Positions 44,706-53,588 of a stretch of DNA of 64,000 nucleotides are shown in pieces. This stretch comes from Lentilactobacillus diolivorans DSM 14421 (GTDB lineage Bacteria > Bacillota > Bacilli > Lactobacillales > Lactobacillaceae). How positions within the stretch are numbered: position 1 is the stretch's first letter; every line of letters starts with the position of its first letter. Both the position numbers and the translations under genes were made by a program. The notes under the pieces are model-generated. The model ran no database searches, was not told where the DNA came from, and was given only the letters and a program-made list of their open reading frames with translations. The stretch is taken from contig NZ_AZEY01000090.1 in NCBI RefSeq assembly GCF_001434255.1, positions 281,792-345,791 of the forward strand, given 5' to 3'.

Positions 44706-45233
44706 ATGAAGGCTACGTATTATAATGTTGGTAAGATTGTAAACACTCAAGGACTTAAAGGTGAAGTCCGGGTCATTCCAATTACTGACTTCCCTGAGAA
44801 ACGATTTAAAAAAGGCAATAAAGTTTACGCTAAACTTGACAAGAAACCTGACTTAGTAACGCTTGTGATTGATGGTGTTCGAAAACATAAAGGGTTTATT
44901 TTATTACATTTCGAGAACCATCCCTCAATTAATGATGTTGAATATTTAAAACCTTCTCTTTTACAAATTACCGAAGATACATTATCTGATGATGATTTGA
45001 AACCAGGAGAGTATTATTATCATCAAATTATCGGGTTGGATGTGTATGACCGGGACCAACAACTGATTGGCATTGTCAAAGAGATTCTTTCACCAGGTGC
45101 CAACGATGTGTGGGTAGTGGCTCGCGATGGAAAATCGGATTTACTATTACCGAAAATTGATTCTGTCATTAAACAGGTTAATCTTGATGCTCACCGAATT
45201 GTTGTAGACATTCCGGAGGGGTTGGACGAATGA
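44706..45233 (+). CDS. rimM: 16S rRNA processing protein RimM
   Basis: RimM is a 30S maturation factor that binds S19. It has 175 residues: the N-terminal beta-barrel '[20 protein letters not shown]' and a PRC-barrel C-terminal half ('[12 protein letters not shown]', '[10 protein letters not shown]'). It overlaps trmD by four bases (ATGA). Confidence 0.95.
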   Translation: MKATYYNVGKIVNTQGLKGEVRVIPITDFPEKRFKKGNKVYAKLDKKPDLVTLVIDGVRKHKGFILLHFENHPSINDVEYLKPSLLQITEDTLSDDDLKPGEYYYHQIIGLDVYDRDQQLIGIVKEILSPGANDVWVVARDGKSDLLLPKIDSVIKQVNLDAHRIVVDIPEGLDE

Positions 45234-46000
45234 GAATAGACGTTTTAAGCTTGTTTCCCGAGATGTTTCAAGTGCCAATGCATGATTCGATTTTAGGAAA
45301 AGCAATTGATAATGGGATCTTTGACTTGAGGGTCACCAACTTCCGGGAATTTACGCAGGATAAGCATCGTCATGTTGATGATTACCCGTTTGGTGGTGGT
45401 GCTGGTATGCTACTTCAAGCCCAACCAATCATTGATGCTTATGAACACACCAAGCGGGCCGCAGAAGAAGATGGGCTGCCTGTTGGAAAAGTTATTTTAA
45501 TGGATCCCGCAGGAAAACAGTTCAAACAACATGATGCGGAAACTTTGTCTAAGTCTGAACACCTTACCTTTATCTGCGGTCATTATGAAGGTTACGATGA
45601 ACGAATTCGCTCGATTGTAACTGACGAGTACTCACTGGGTGATTTTGTACTGACAGGTGGTGAGTTGCCCGCGATGGTAATGATTGACGCACTGACACGG
45701 TTAATTCCAGGCGTTTTGGGCAATCAACAATCTAAGGTGGAAGAATCATTTTCAACCGGCCTGTTAGAAGAACCGCAGTACACTCGGCCAGCAGATTTTC
45801 GGGGAATGAAAGTTCCAGAAGTTTTAATGAATGGCGATCATAAAAAGATTGCTTTATGGAATCAAAAAGAAGCACTTCGTCGAACATATCGTCGTCGACC
45901 GGATTTGATTGATCATCGTAAACTAACGAGTATTCAAAAAAGATTGTTAGCCGATGTTCGAATTGAAGAGGAGCAAAGACAGGCGAAGTCACCACAATAG
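45230..46000 (+). CDS. trmD: tRNA (guanine-37-N1)-methyltransferase TrmD
   Basis: It makes m1G37 and prevents frameshifting. It has 256 residues with a SPOUT knot: '[14 protein letters not shown]', '[12 protein letters not shown]' and '[19 protein letters not shown]'. It starts within the rimM stop. rplS follows behind its own promoter and leader. Confidence 0.97.
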   Translation: MRIDVLSLFPEMFQVPMHDSILGKAIDNGIFDLRVTNFREFTQDKHRHVDDYPFGGGAGMLLQAQPIIDAYEHTKRAAEEDGLPVGKVILMDPAGKQFKQHDAETLSKSEHLTFICGHYEGYDERIRSIVTDEYSLGDFVLTGGELPAMVMIDALTRLIPGVLGNQQSKVEESFSTGLLEEPQYTRPADFRGMKVPEVLMNGDHKKIALWNQKEALRRTYRRRPDLIDHRKLTSIQKRLLADVRIEEEQRQAKSPQ

Positions 46001-46017
46001 CTGACAAGAAAAAGCCC

Positions 46018-46120
46018 TTTACACAGTTGTGGTTATTATGTTACACTAGTTCTTGGCGTAAGCTGCAAAACAACATTCCGCTGTCAGACAAGATAATGAA
46101 TGTTAGTGAAAGGAAGATTT
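46018..46120 (+). promoter_or_regulatory. rplS promoter and probable L19 leader
   Basis: TTTACA (46018-46023), then TACACT (46042-46047) with an extended TG give a promoter directly after trmD. The following untranslated stretch of about 70 bases to rplS is where Firmicutes carry the L19 autoregulatory leader. The promoter is visible; the leader is inferred from position. Confidence 0.55.
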
Positions 46121-46124
46121 ATTT

Positions 46125-46487
46125 ATGCGACAAAATCAATTGATCGAAAAAATCAATCAAGGACAACTTCGTGATGACATTCCTGATTTCCGTGCTGGGG
46201 ATACAGTTAGAGTCCACGTTAAAGTTGTTGAAGGAACTAGAGAACGTATTCAGTTGTTTGAAGGCGTTGTTATCAAACGTAAGGGTTCAGGAATTCAAGC
46301 TACATACACTGTTCGTAAAGTTAGTAACGGTGTTGGGGTTGAACGAATCTTCCCACTTCATTCACCACGAGTTGACAAAGTCGAAGTAATTAGACATGGT
46401 CGAGTTCGTCGTGCCAAATTGTATTACTTACGTGAATTACAAGGTAAAGCTGCTCGTATCAAGGCTTCACTGCGAACTCGTTCGTAA
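46125..46487 (+). CDS. rplS: 50S ribosomal protein L19
   Basis: It has 120 residues. '[26 protein letters not shown]' and 'ESIFPLHSP'-type '[16 protein letters not shown]' are diagnostic. AAAGGAAGA precedes the ATG and a terminator follows. Confidence 0.98.
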   Translation: MRQNQLIEKINQGQLRDDIPDFRAGDTVRVHVKVVEGTRERIQLFEGVVIKRKGSGIQATYTVRKVSNGVGVERIFPLHSPRVDKVEVIRHGRVRRAKLYYLRELQGKAARIKASLRTRS

Positions 46488-46501
46488 TTATAAACATTCT
46501 G

Positions 46502-46539
46502 GACTGGAATCAAGGGTTAGCCTTGATCCGGTCTTTTTT
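46502..46539 (+). terminator. Terminator after rplS
   Basis: GACTGG-ATCAAGG pairs with CCTTGAT-CCGGTC, followed by six T. Confidence 0.9.
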
Positions 46540-46909
46540 GTTGCGACATTTTCTTTGAATCTTGAGAAAGGATAAAGAAACTTAATATCCTTTTAAAAGT
46601 TATCTAAAATAGGTTACCTTTGCCAAATCGTGAGTAGAATTACGCTAATCGCCGCTAATTAAAGTTGAGCAAGCGAATATCTTTTTAAATCAGATTTAAA
46701 ATCCACAAATATTAGCGTTTCCATGGGCATTTATTAAACATGTCTGATATGATAATAGATGTGCGATAATTAGGCTCAAACTATAATTCCTAGTTGAAAA
46801 TTTTGAAGCGATCTTGTTTAATTTTGAGATAAATGGATGAGTCGCATACTAGATAACGGATTAACCGGTAATACCGATTGAGGTTCTGAATTTAAAAGAG
46901 GTTGAAATT
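46540..46909. other. Non-coding gap of about 370 bases before xerC
   Basis: I see no gene. It contains a dyad ACGCTAAT (near 46633) / ATTAGCGT (near 46714) with an 80-base interval, and a TATGATAAT at about 46749 that could be the xerC -10, without a good -35. The rest is AT-rich and unremarkable. Confidence 0.5.
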
Positions 46910-47845
46910 ATGGAAACAGATCAGAAAAATATTGATTGGTTTCTCAAATATCTTCGAAGTGATCGACATTATTCTGTGGACACAATCACTGCATATCAGT
47001 TAGCAATTTCTGAATTTGTGATTTTTTTAGATGAGGTCCCCAATGATCGAAAGTCCTTAATTAAGGTTGATGCATACGATGTCGAGGCCTTTTTAACTAA
47101 TCTGTATGATAAAAAGTATGCTCGTAATTCAATTGCTCAAAAGGTTTCGGCGATCAGATCATTTTATAATTTTATGGTCAAAAATGACGTCATGAAAACC
47201 AATCCATTTGAATATGTACATTTGAAGGCCCAGAATCGGCACTTACCACGCTTTTTCTATCAAAATGAAATGCAAGCGCTTTTCGCGGGTGCCAAGAAGG
47301 GAACCCGAGAGCTTGCACTGCGAAACACAGCCATTTTGGAACTTTTATATGCAACTGGTATTCGAGTTAGTGAATGTGCGGGTATTCGGTTGAAAGATAT
47401 TGATTTTGAGAATAAGATGTTGCTAGTTACTGGAAAAGGTAACAAGCAACGTTATGTACCATTTGGTCAGGAAGCTATGAGGGCGATTCAACATTACCAA
47501 ATTGACTCTCGGACAAAGCTGATGACTAAATTCCATCAAAATCATGACGTCTTGTTCATCAACCATTATGGTCGCCCGATTTCTTCTCGAGGGATTGAAT
47601 ATATTATGGATGAAATAATTCACCAAAGTAGTTTGACAACTAATATTCATCCGCATATGTTAAGGCATACTTTTGCAACAGAGATGCTAAATAATGGGGC
47701 TGATATGCGATCAGTTCAAGAACTTCTGGGACATAGCAGTCTATCAACCACTCAGATTTATACCCATGTAACTAAATCTCACTTGATGAGTGATTATCAA
47801 AAATTTTTTCCAAGAAATAATGAATCATTTAAATCTAAAAAATAA
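46910..47845 (+). CDS. xerC: Tyrosine recombinase XerC
   Basis: XerC acts with XerD at dif to resolve chromosome dimers. It has 311 residues: an N-terminal SAM-like core-binding domain and a catalytic domain with Arg in ATGIRVSE, His-x-x-Arg in [12 protein letters not shown], His in LGHSS and nucleophile Tyr in QIYTHV. It is identified as XerC, not XerD, because it leads straight into hslV-hslU, the codV-codW-codX order of B. subtilis. A dif-like site is about 15 kb downstream. Confidence 0.93.
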   Translation: METDQKNIDWFLKYLRSDRHYSVDTITAYQLAISEFVIFLDEVPNDRKSLIKVDAYDVEAFLTNLYDKKYARNSIAQKVSAIRSFYNFMVKNDVMKTNPFEYVHLKAQNRHLPRFFYQNEMQALFAGAKKGTRELALRNTAILELLYATGIRVSECAGIRLKDIDFENKMLLVTGKGNKQRYVPFGQEAMRAIQHYQIDSRTKLMTKFHQNHDVLFINHYGRPISSRGIEYIMDEIIHQSSLTTNIHPHMLRHTFATEMLNNGADMRSVQELLGHSSLSTTQIYTHVTKSHLMSDYQKFFPRNNESFKSKK

Positions 47846-47859
47846 AAGGGGTATCTTTT

Positions 47860-48402
47860 ATGCCAGTTAAATTTGAAGCAACAACGATTTGTGCAGTCCG
47901 TCATAATGGTCATTTAGCAATGGCCGGTGATGGTCAAGTAACCATGGGTGAAAAAGTCATTATGAAAGGAACTGCTAGAAAGGTCCGTCGAATTTATAAT
48001 GATAAAGTAGTGGTCGGCTTTGCCGGTAGCGTTGCCGATGCATTTAACCTTGAAGAACGTTTTGAAAAAAAATTAAGCCAGTTTGATGGTGACTTGAAAC
48101 GGTCTTCAGTCGAGCTTGCCCAGGATTGGCGCGGTGATCAACAACTTCAAAAATTAGAAGCTTTGCTGATTGTCATGAATGATCATGATCTGTTATTAGT
48201 ATCAGGTTCCGGAGAAGTTATTGAACCCGATGATGATATCCTGGCAATTGGTTCAGGTGGTAATTTTGCCCTTGCTGCGGCGACCGCAATGAAACACCAC
48301 GCTTCGGATATGAGCGCCCGCGAAATTGCGGAAGCAGCTATTCATATTGCCGGAAATATTGATATCTTTACTAACCAACACGTCATTTCTGAAGAAATAT
48401 AG
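47860..48402 (+). CDS. hslV: ATP-dependent protease HslV (ClpQ) peptidase subunit
   Basis: This is the proteasome-like peptidase of HslUV, 180 residues. The chain begins [21 protein letters not shown], so the family Thr-Thr pair (residues 8-9) is preceded by seven residues that must be removed or tolerated. B. subtilis CodW has a similar extension (MSSFHATTIF), but with Ser where this protein has Pro2. '[21 protein letters not shown]' and '[17 protein letters not shown]' confirm the family. Confidence 0.95.
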   Translation: MPVKFEATTICAVRHNGHLAMAGDGQVTMGEKVIMKGTARKVRRIYNDKVVVGFAGSVADAFNLEERFEKKLSQFDGDLKRSSVELAQDWRGDQQLQKLEALLIVMNDHDLLLVSGSGEVIEPDDDILAIGSGGNFALAAATAMKHHASDMSAREIAEAAIHIAGNIDIFTNQHVISEEI

Positions 48403-48417
48403 AGAGGAATTCAAAAA

Positions 48418-49833
48418 TTGACAGAATCTACTCAAACACCTAAGCAAATTGTCGAAGTATTAGACCAGTATATTGTCGGTCAGTCTGAAGCTAAAAAGGC
48501 TGTGGCCGTTGCTCTCCGTAATCGGTATCGACGGATGCAATTGACAAAAGCCATGCAGGACGAAATTTCACCTAAGAATTTGTTAATGATTGGACCTACA
48601 GGAGTTGGAAAAACCGAAATCGCCCGTCGACTTGCCAAAATTGTTAATGCACCGTTTGTTAAAGTCGAAGCAACCAAATTTACGGAAGTTGGATATGTTG
48701 GTGGTGATGTCGAATCAATGGTTCGTGATTTGGTTGAAAACGCCATTCAACTTGAGCGTGAAGATGAATATAAGAATGTTCATGTCGATGCTGAAAAACA
48801 AGCCAACAATCAATTGGTTAAATTATTGGTTCCGGCTAAAAAGAAAGAAAATCGTCAAAATGATATGCAGAATTTAATGAGCATGTTTACTCAAATGCAA
48901 AATGGGAAAATGCCTTCTGCCAATGATGATTCCAATCAAGAGGAAGTAACTGATGATATTCGCGAAAAGCGGATGTCGACTGCCGAAAAGCTTCGAGCCG
49001 GCCTTTTGGAAAACGATGAAGTTGAAATTGAAATGGACGACCCTTCGCAACAACTATCAGGTCAAAACAGCATGCTTAATCAAATGGGCATTGATTTGAA
49101 TGATACGTTATCTGGATTAATGCCTAAAAAGAAAATTAAACGAACGGTTCCCGTCAGTGAGGCCCGTCAGATTTTGCTTCGCCAAGCATCCGAGGAATTG
49201 ATTAATAAGGCAGATCTTTATCACAATGCCATTGTTCGCGCTGAAAATACCGGGATCATTTTCATTGATGAGATTGATAAAATTGCTCCTGGAAAATCAC
49301 AAAATAGTGGTGAAGTTTCTCGTGAAGGGGTTCAACGTGATATTTTGCCAATCGTTGAAGGATCCCAAGTTAATACAAAATATGGTCCGGTTAACACAGA
49401 TCACGTTTTGTTCATCGGTTCAGGGGCTTTTGCGGATAGTAAGCCATCTGATCTGATTCCGGAATTACAAGGGCGTTTTCCAATCAGGGTTGAGTTAAAT
49501 GATTTAACTAAAGATGACTTTGTTCGAATCCTAACTGAGCCAACTAATTCATTAACCAAGCAATATATTGCAATGATTGGAACTGATAATATCAAAGTAA
49601 CATTCACCATTGAAGCAATTAACAAAATTGCTGAAATTGCAACTGATGTTAATCATAATACTGACAACATCGGGGCTCGAAGATTGCACACAATTCTTGA
49701 AAAGCTTCTGGAAGACATCCTTTTTGAGGGGCCAGATATGCAAATGGGTGAGATTACCATTACTGAAAAATACGTCGATAATAAGGTCGGCAAACTTGCC
49801 CAGAATAAAGATCTTTCACGTTATATTCTATAA
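48418..49833 (+). CDS. hslU: ATP-dependent protease ATPase subunit HslU (ClpY)
   Basis: This is the AAA+ unfoldase partner of HslV, 471 residues. Walker A GPTGVGKTEIARR near residue 60; an inserted I-domain near 110-230 rich in Gln/Met/Asn; Walker B GIIFIDEIDKIAP; sensor and C-terminal SRYIL-type end (LSRYIL), which inserts into HslV. TTG start after AGAGAGGAA. Confidence 0.96.
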   Translation: MTESTQTPKQIVEVLDQYIVGQSEAKKAVAVALRNRYRRMQLTKAMQDEISPKNLLMIGPTGVGKTEIARRLAKIVNAPFVKVEATKFTEVGYVGGDVESMVRDLVENAIQLEREDEYKNVHVDAEKQANNQLVKLLVPAKKKENRQNDMQNLMSMFTQMQNGKMPSANDDSNQEEVTDDIREKRMSTAEKLRAGLLENDEVEIEMDDPSQQLSGQNSMLNQMGIDLNDTLSGLMPKKKIKRTVPVSEARQILLRQASEELINKADLYHNAIVRAENTGIIFIDEIDKIAPGKSQNSGEVSREGVQRDILPIVEGSQVNTKYGPVNTDHVLFIGSGAFADSKPSDLIPELQGRFPIRVELNDLTKDDFVRILTEPTNSLTKQYIAMIGTDNIKVTFTIEAINKIAEIATDVNHNTDNIGARRLHTILEKLLEDILFEGPDMQMGEITITEKYVDNKVGKLAQNKDLSRYIL

Positions 49834-49857
49834 TGATTGTTGGAGGCAAGTTTAAAC

Positions 49858-50733
49858 ATGATTACTTTGAAAAATCAGTATTTAACCGTTCTTATTAATG
49901 AATTTGGTGCAGAATTAACAAGTGTCAAGGACAGTAAGTCAATTGAGTATATTTGGCAGGCGGATCCCAGCTTCTGGAAGCGTCACGCACCAATTTTGTT
50001 TCCAATTGTTGGTCGCTTGAAAGATAACCAATATTCCTATCATGGACAGCAATATCAGATGAGCCAGCATGGATTTGCACGTGATCAGCGATTTAAGGTT
50101 GAAAAGCAAAATGAAGATTCCGTGACCTTACTGCTAACGGATAGCGACGAAACGTTGGCGATTTATCCATTTTCGTTTCAACTGCGAGTTACTTACGAAT
50201 TGGTTGATCATACGTTAAGAGTGAGTTTCTTGGTTGTAAATCCAAATACTGAAGAAATGCTGTTTTCATTAGGTGCTCATCCAGGGTTTAACGTGCCATT
50301 AACGTCTGAAGGTGGTCATTTTGAAGATTCGTTTATTCGGGTGGCACCGAAAAAGGAATATCGACGGATTCCATTAAAACCCCCATATAGTGATCCAAGT
50401 GATCCAAGAACTCTAGACCTTACGAAACCGTTGAGATTAAATCACCGTTTATTTAACAGTGATGCTTTGGTTCTTGATTTAGGAGGCAATGAGACGACAG
50501 TCATGCTGGCAAACACGCTTAACGATCATGGTGTGGCCGTCACGCTCTTTAATGCACCATATGTTGGTATCTGGTCCCCTTATCCCAAACAAGCGCCATT
50601 CGCTTGTATCGAGCCTTGGTGGGGGCTGGCCGATACGGTTAATGCTGATGGCCAGTTTGAAAACAAATTTGCCATTAATCGGCTCAATGTTAATCAAACA
50701 TTCAAAGCTCAGTATGAGATTAGTTTCTTTTAG
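49858..50733 (+). CDS. Aldose 1-epimerase family protein (LacX-like)
   Basis: This is a 291-residue galactose-mutarotase-fold protein. 'PILFPIVGRLKDNQY' and HGFARD near residues 48-75, 'SLGAHPGFNVPL' in the middle and 'CIEPWWGLADT' near the C-terminus match the LacX subgroup. It probably interconverts sugar anomers or acts on hexose-6-phosphate; the substrate cannot be told. ATG 49858 is set by TGGAGG. It lies just after hslU, with a terminator behind it. Confidence 0.88.
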   Translation: MITLKNQYLTVLINEFGAELTSVKDSKSIEYIWQADPSFWKRHAPILFPIVGRLKDNQYSYHGQQYQMSQHGFARDQRFKVEKQNEDSVTLLLTDSDETLAIYPFSFQLRVTYELVDHTLRVSFLVVNPNTEEMLFSLGAHPGFNVPLTSEGGHFEDSFIRVAPKKEYRRIPLKPPYSDPSDPRTLDLTKPLRLNHRLFNSDALVLDLGGNETTVMLANTLNDHGVAVTLFNAPYVGIWSPYPKQAPFACIEPWWGLADTVNADGQFENKFAINRLNVNQTFKAQYEISFF

Positions 50734-50768
50734 GAACTACATCCAGCATGATTACAGCTAATGAAGAT

Positions 50769-50811
50769 AATAAAAACGAGTGATTCCAAAAATGAATCGC
50801 TCGTTTTTATT
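50769..50811. terminator. Bidirectional terminator between the epimerase gene and plsY
   Basis: AATAAAAACGAGTGATTC pairs with GAATCGCTCGTTTTTATT around loop CAAAAAT. T/A runs on both sides serve both converging genes. Confidence 0.9.
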
Positions 50812-50819
50812 GGTAGATC

Positions 50820-51461
50820 CTATTCCTTTGATTGTTGATGTTTTCTAATTAAATTTCCGAGTCCAAACGGCACCATGCTTTCAGTTCCATTCATGATTCG
50901 ACCAATGTTTGATCGGTGACGGTAAAATATAAAGATCGTCAGGACAATTGCTAAAATACTAAGAAATAAATCATTAATAAAAAATGTCGCTAGGGTTGTA
51001 CATGTGAAGGCAACCATACTAGCTAAACTAACCATGCTTGTCAGCAGGACTAATAGTAACCAAATTCCGGCGGCCAGGAAAAAGAAAGATGGTTTGTACG
51101 CAAGTAACATCCCTGCGCTTGTTGCGACTGCTTTGCCACCCTTGAATCGATCAAAGACAGAAAAGGTATGTCCCAATATGGCTGCGAGGCCAAATACAAG
51201 TGGATTAATCGTAAAATTGTGAAAGAAAAATGGTAGCAGGGTTGCAATAGCCCCTTTTGAAATGTCCATAGCCATGACAATGGTTCCGGCAATTGGACCT
51301 AAAACTCGATATGTATTGGTTGTACCGATGTTTCCAGATCCGTGGCGACGAATATCGATATGAAAGAATCCCTTACCGATCCAAACGCCGCTGGGAATTG
51401 CCCCTAGTAAATAAGCGATAACTAACATTAATATAACTTGTTCGATATTATTAGAATTCAT
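50820..51461 (-). CDS. plsY: Glycerol-3-phosphate acyltransferase PlsY
   Basis: This integral membrane enzyme adds the first acyl chain (from acyl-phosphate made by PlsX or FakA) to glycerol-3-phosphate. It has 213 residues with about five to seven membrane helices. Motifs: 'LLGAIPSGVWIGK', 'RRHGSGNIGTTNTYRVLG' and 'FKGGKAVATSAG'. ATG 51461 is chosen over GTG 51473. It is divergent from parE, the same arrangement as in other lactobacilli and B. subtilis. Confidence 0.94.
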   Translation of the reverse strand: MNSNNIEQVILMLVIAYLLGAIPSGVWIGKGFFHIDIRRHGSGNIGTTNTYRVLGPIAGTIVMAMDISKGAIATLLPFFFHNFTINPLVFGLAAILGHTFSVFDRFKGGKAVATSAGMLLAYKPSFFFLAAGIWLLLVLLTSMVSLASMVAFTCTTLATFFINDLFLSILAIVLTIFIFYRHRSNIGRIMNGTESMVPFGLGNLIRKHQQSKE

Positions 51462-51546
51462 CTCAGGCCCCACTATTATCGTGTTTTATTGATACAACAG
51501 CGCCTATTATTTTAGCATGATAATTGCTTTCCGCCAACAAAATTCG

Positions 51547-51575
51547 TTTTCAAAGCGGTTATTTTAGGTTATTAT
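51547..51575 (+). promoter_or_regulatory. Promoter of parE-parC
   Basis: TTTTCA (51547-51552), 17 bases, TATTAT (51570-51575), 36 bases before the parE ATG. Confidence 0.5.
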
Positions 51576-51611
51576 GAAGTAGATTGTTTTAAAAAGGAGT
51601 CATACAACGAA

Positions 51612-53567
51612 ATGGTAAAACAAAAGCAAAAGTACGATGATTCCTCGATTCAGATTCTTGAGGGACTCGACGCAGTTAGAAAGCGCCCGGGAATGTACAT
51701 TGGATCCACTGATTCACGTGGCTTGCATCACTTGGTTTATGAGATTGTTGACAATGCTGTCGATGAAGTCTTGGCAGGATATGGTGATGAAATTAATGTC
51801 GTCATTCATAAAGATAATAGTATTACTGTTAAGGATCATGGGCGTGGAATGCCGGTTGGGATGCATGCTTCTGGAAAACCAACGCCAGAGGTTATTTTAA
51901 CCATGCTGCATGCTGGCGGAAAATTTGGCCAGGGTGGTTATAAAACCGCTGGGGGTTTACATGGTGTTGGTGCCAGTGTTGTTAATGCACTTTCAACTTG
52001 GTTAAAAGTTGTGATTGTCAGAGATGGCTATAAGTACGAGGAAGACTTTAAAGATGGGGGCCATCCTGTTGGTACGCTTAAAAAAGTTGGCAAAACTCGT
52101 GATCATAGTGGCACTATGCTTACTTTTAAAGCAGATTCAAAAATATTTACGAGCGTTGTTTACAATTTTTCAACATTATCAGAACGGTTACGAGAGTCAG
52201 CCTTTTTACTAAAGGGGACTAAGATTACACTCACTGACCAACGACCTGGTCAGGAACAAGAAGCCGTTTATCATTATGAAGAGGGAATCAAAGAGTTTGT
52301 TCGGTATCTCAATGAAGGCAAACATACTTTAGGTGATGTGATGGACTTTGACGGCGTAAAAGATGGTGTCGAAGTTGAGGTAGCTGCTCAATATAATGAC
52401 GGTTATTCCGAAACTATGCTCTCGTTTGTTAACAATGTGCGAACTAAAGATGGTGGTACCCATGAAGCCGGCTTTCGAAATGCTTGGACAAAGGCGTTTA
52501 ATGATTATGCCCGAAAAGTTGGCCTACTGAAGGATAAAGATAAAAATCTCGAGGGTAGTGACGTTCGTGAAGGTTTATCGGTTGTCCTTTCCCTGAGAGT
52601 ACCCGAGGAAATTCTTCAATTTGAAGGACAGACTAAGGAAAAGTTGGGGACCCCTGAAGCCCGTTCAATTGTTGACGGCGTGGTTAGTGAAAAACTTGGC
52701 TATTATTTGATGGAAAACGGTGAGTTTGCCCAGACCCTGGTACACAAGGCATTAAGGGCACGTCAGGCACGTCAGGCGGCCAGGCGTGCGCGTGATGAAA
52801 CGCGTAGTGGTAAGCGTCACAAAAAACAAGAACGACTATTATCTGGTAAGCTAACGCCTGCCCAATCGAAAGATTATAGTCGAAATGAACTATTCTTGGT
52901 CGAAGGGGATTCTGCCGGCGGTTCTGCTAAACAGGGTCGTGATCGGCGTTATCAAGCCATTCTGCCGTTACGTGGAAAGGTTTTAAATACCGAGCGGGCT
53001 AAATTGCCTGAAATTATGAAAAACGAAGAAATTAACACGATGATCTATACGATTGGTGCTGGTGTTGGCAGTGATTTTAAGATTGAGGATGCGAACTACG
53101 ACAAAGTCATTATTATGACTGATGCCGATGATGATGGTGCTCATATTCAAATTCTGTTATTAACTTTCTTTTACAAATATATGCGACCGATGATTGATCA
53201 AGGTCGAATTTTTATTGCATTACCACCCCTATATAAATTGCAACGTGGCACTGGGAAGCGAGCAAAAATTCAGTATGCTTGGACTAATGAGGAACTTAAC
53301 AAAGTTTCAAAAGCGTTCGGCAAAGGATATAGTTTGCAAAGGTTTAAAGGTTTGGGTGAAATGAATGCTGATCAGCTGTGGGAAACCACAATGAATCCTG
53401 AATCACGAACGTTAATCCGGGTTCGAATTGATGATGCTGCATTGGCGGAGCGCCGGGTTACAACACTAATGGGTGATAAAGTTGAACCTCGACGTAAATG
53501 GATTGAAAGTAATGTTAAATTTAATTTAGAAGAAGAAGGCAGTATTCTAGACAATACTACTAAATAA
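51612..53567 (+). CDS. parE: DNA topoisomerase IV subunit B
   Basis: This is the ATPase half of the decatenating topoisomerase, 651 residues. GHKL motifs DNAVDEVLAGYG, HGRGMPVGMH and GLHGVGASVVNAL; TOPRIM motifs LVEGDSAGGSAKQGRD and DADDDGAHI. The C-terminal 'QRFKGLGEMNADQLWETTM' is complete. It sits close to the dif-like site, fitting its job in separating sister chromosomes, though parEC position alone proves nothing. Confidence 0.96.
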   Translation: MVKQKQKYDDSSIQILEGLDAVRKRPGMYIGSTDSRGLHHLVYEIVDNAVDEVLAGYGDEINVVIHKDNSITVKDHGRGMPVGMHASGKPTPEVILTMLHAGGKFGQGGYKTAGGLHGVGASVVNALSTWLKVVIVRDGYKYEEDFKDGGHPVGTLKKVGKTRDHSGTMLTFKADSKIFTSVVYNFSTLSERLRESAFLLKGTKITLTDQRPGQEQEAVYHYEEGIKEFVRYLNEGKHTLGDVMDFDGVKDGVEVEVAAQYNDGYSETMLSFVNNVRTKDGGTHEAGFRNAWTKAFNDYARKVGLLKDKDKNLEGSDVREGLSVVLSLRVPEEILQFEGQTKEKLGTPEARSIVDGVVSEKLGYYLMENGEFAQTLVHKALRARQARQAARRARDETRSGKRHKKQERLLSGKLTPAQSKDYSRNELFLVEGDSAGGSAKQGRDRRYQAILPLRGKVLNTERAKLPEIMKNEEINTMIYTIGAGVGSDFKIEDANYDKVIIMTDADDDGAHIQILLLTFFYKYMRPMIDQGRIFIALPPLYKLQRGTGKRAKIQYAWTNEELNKVSKAFGKGYSLQRFKGLGEMNADQLWETTMNPESRTLIRVRIDDAALAERRVTTLMGDKVEPRRKWIESNVKFNLEEEGSILDNTTK

Positions 53568-53588
53568 TTTTAGGGGGAAACGACTGTA

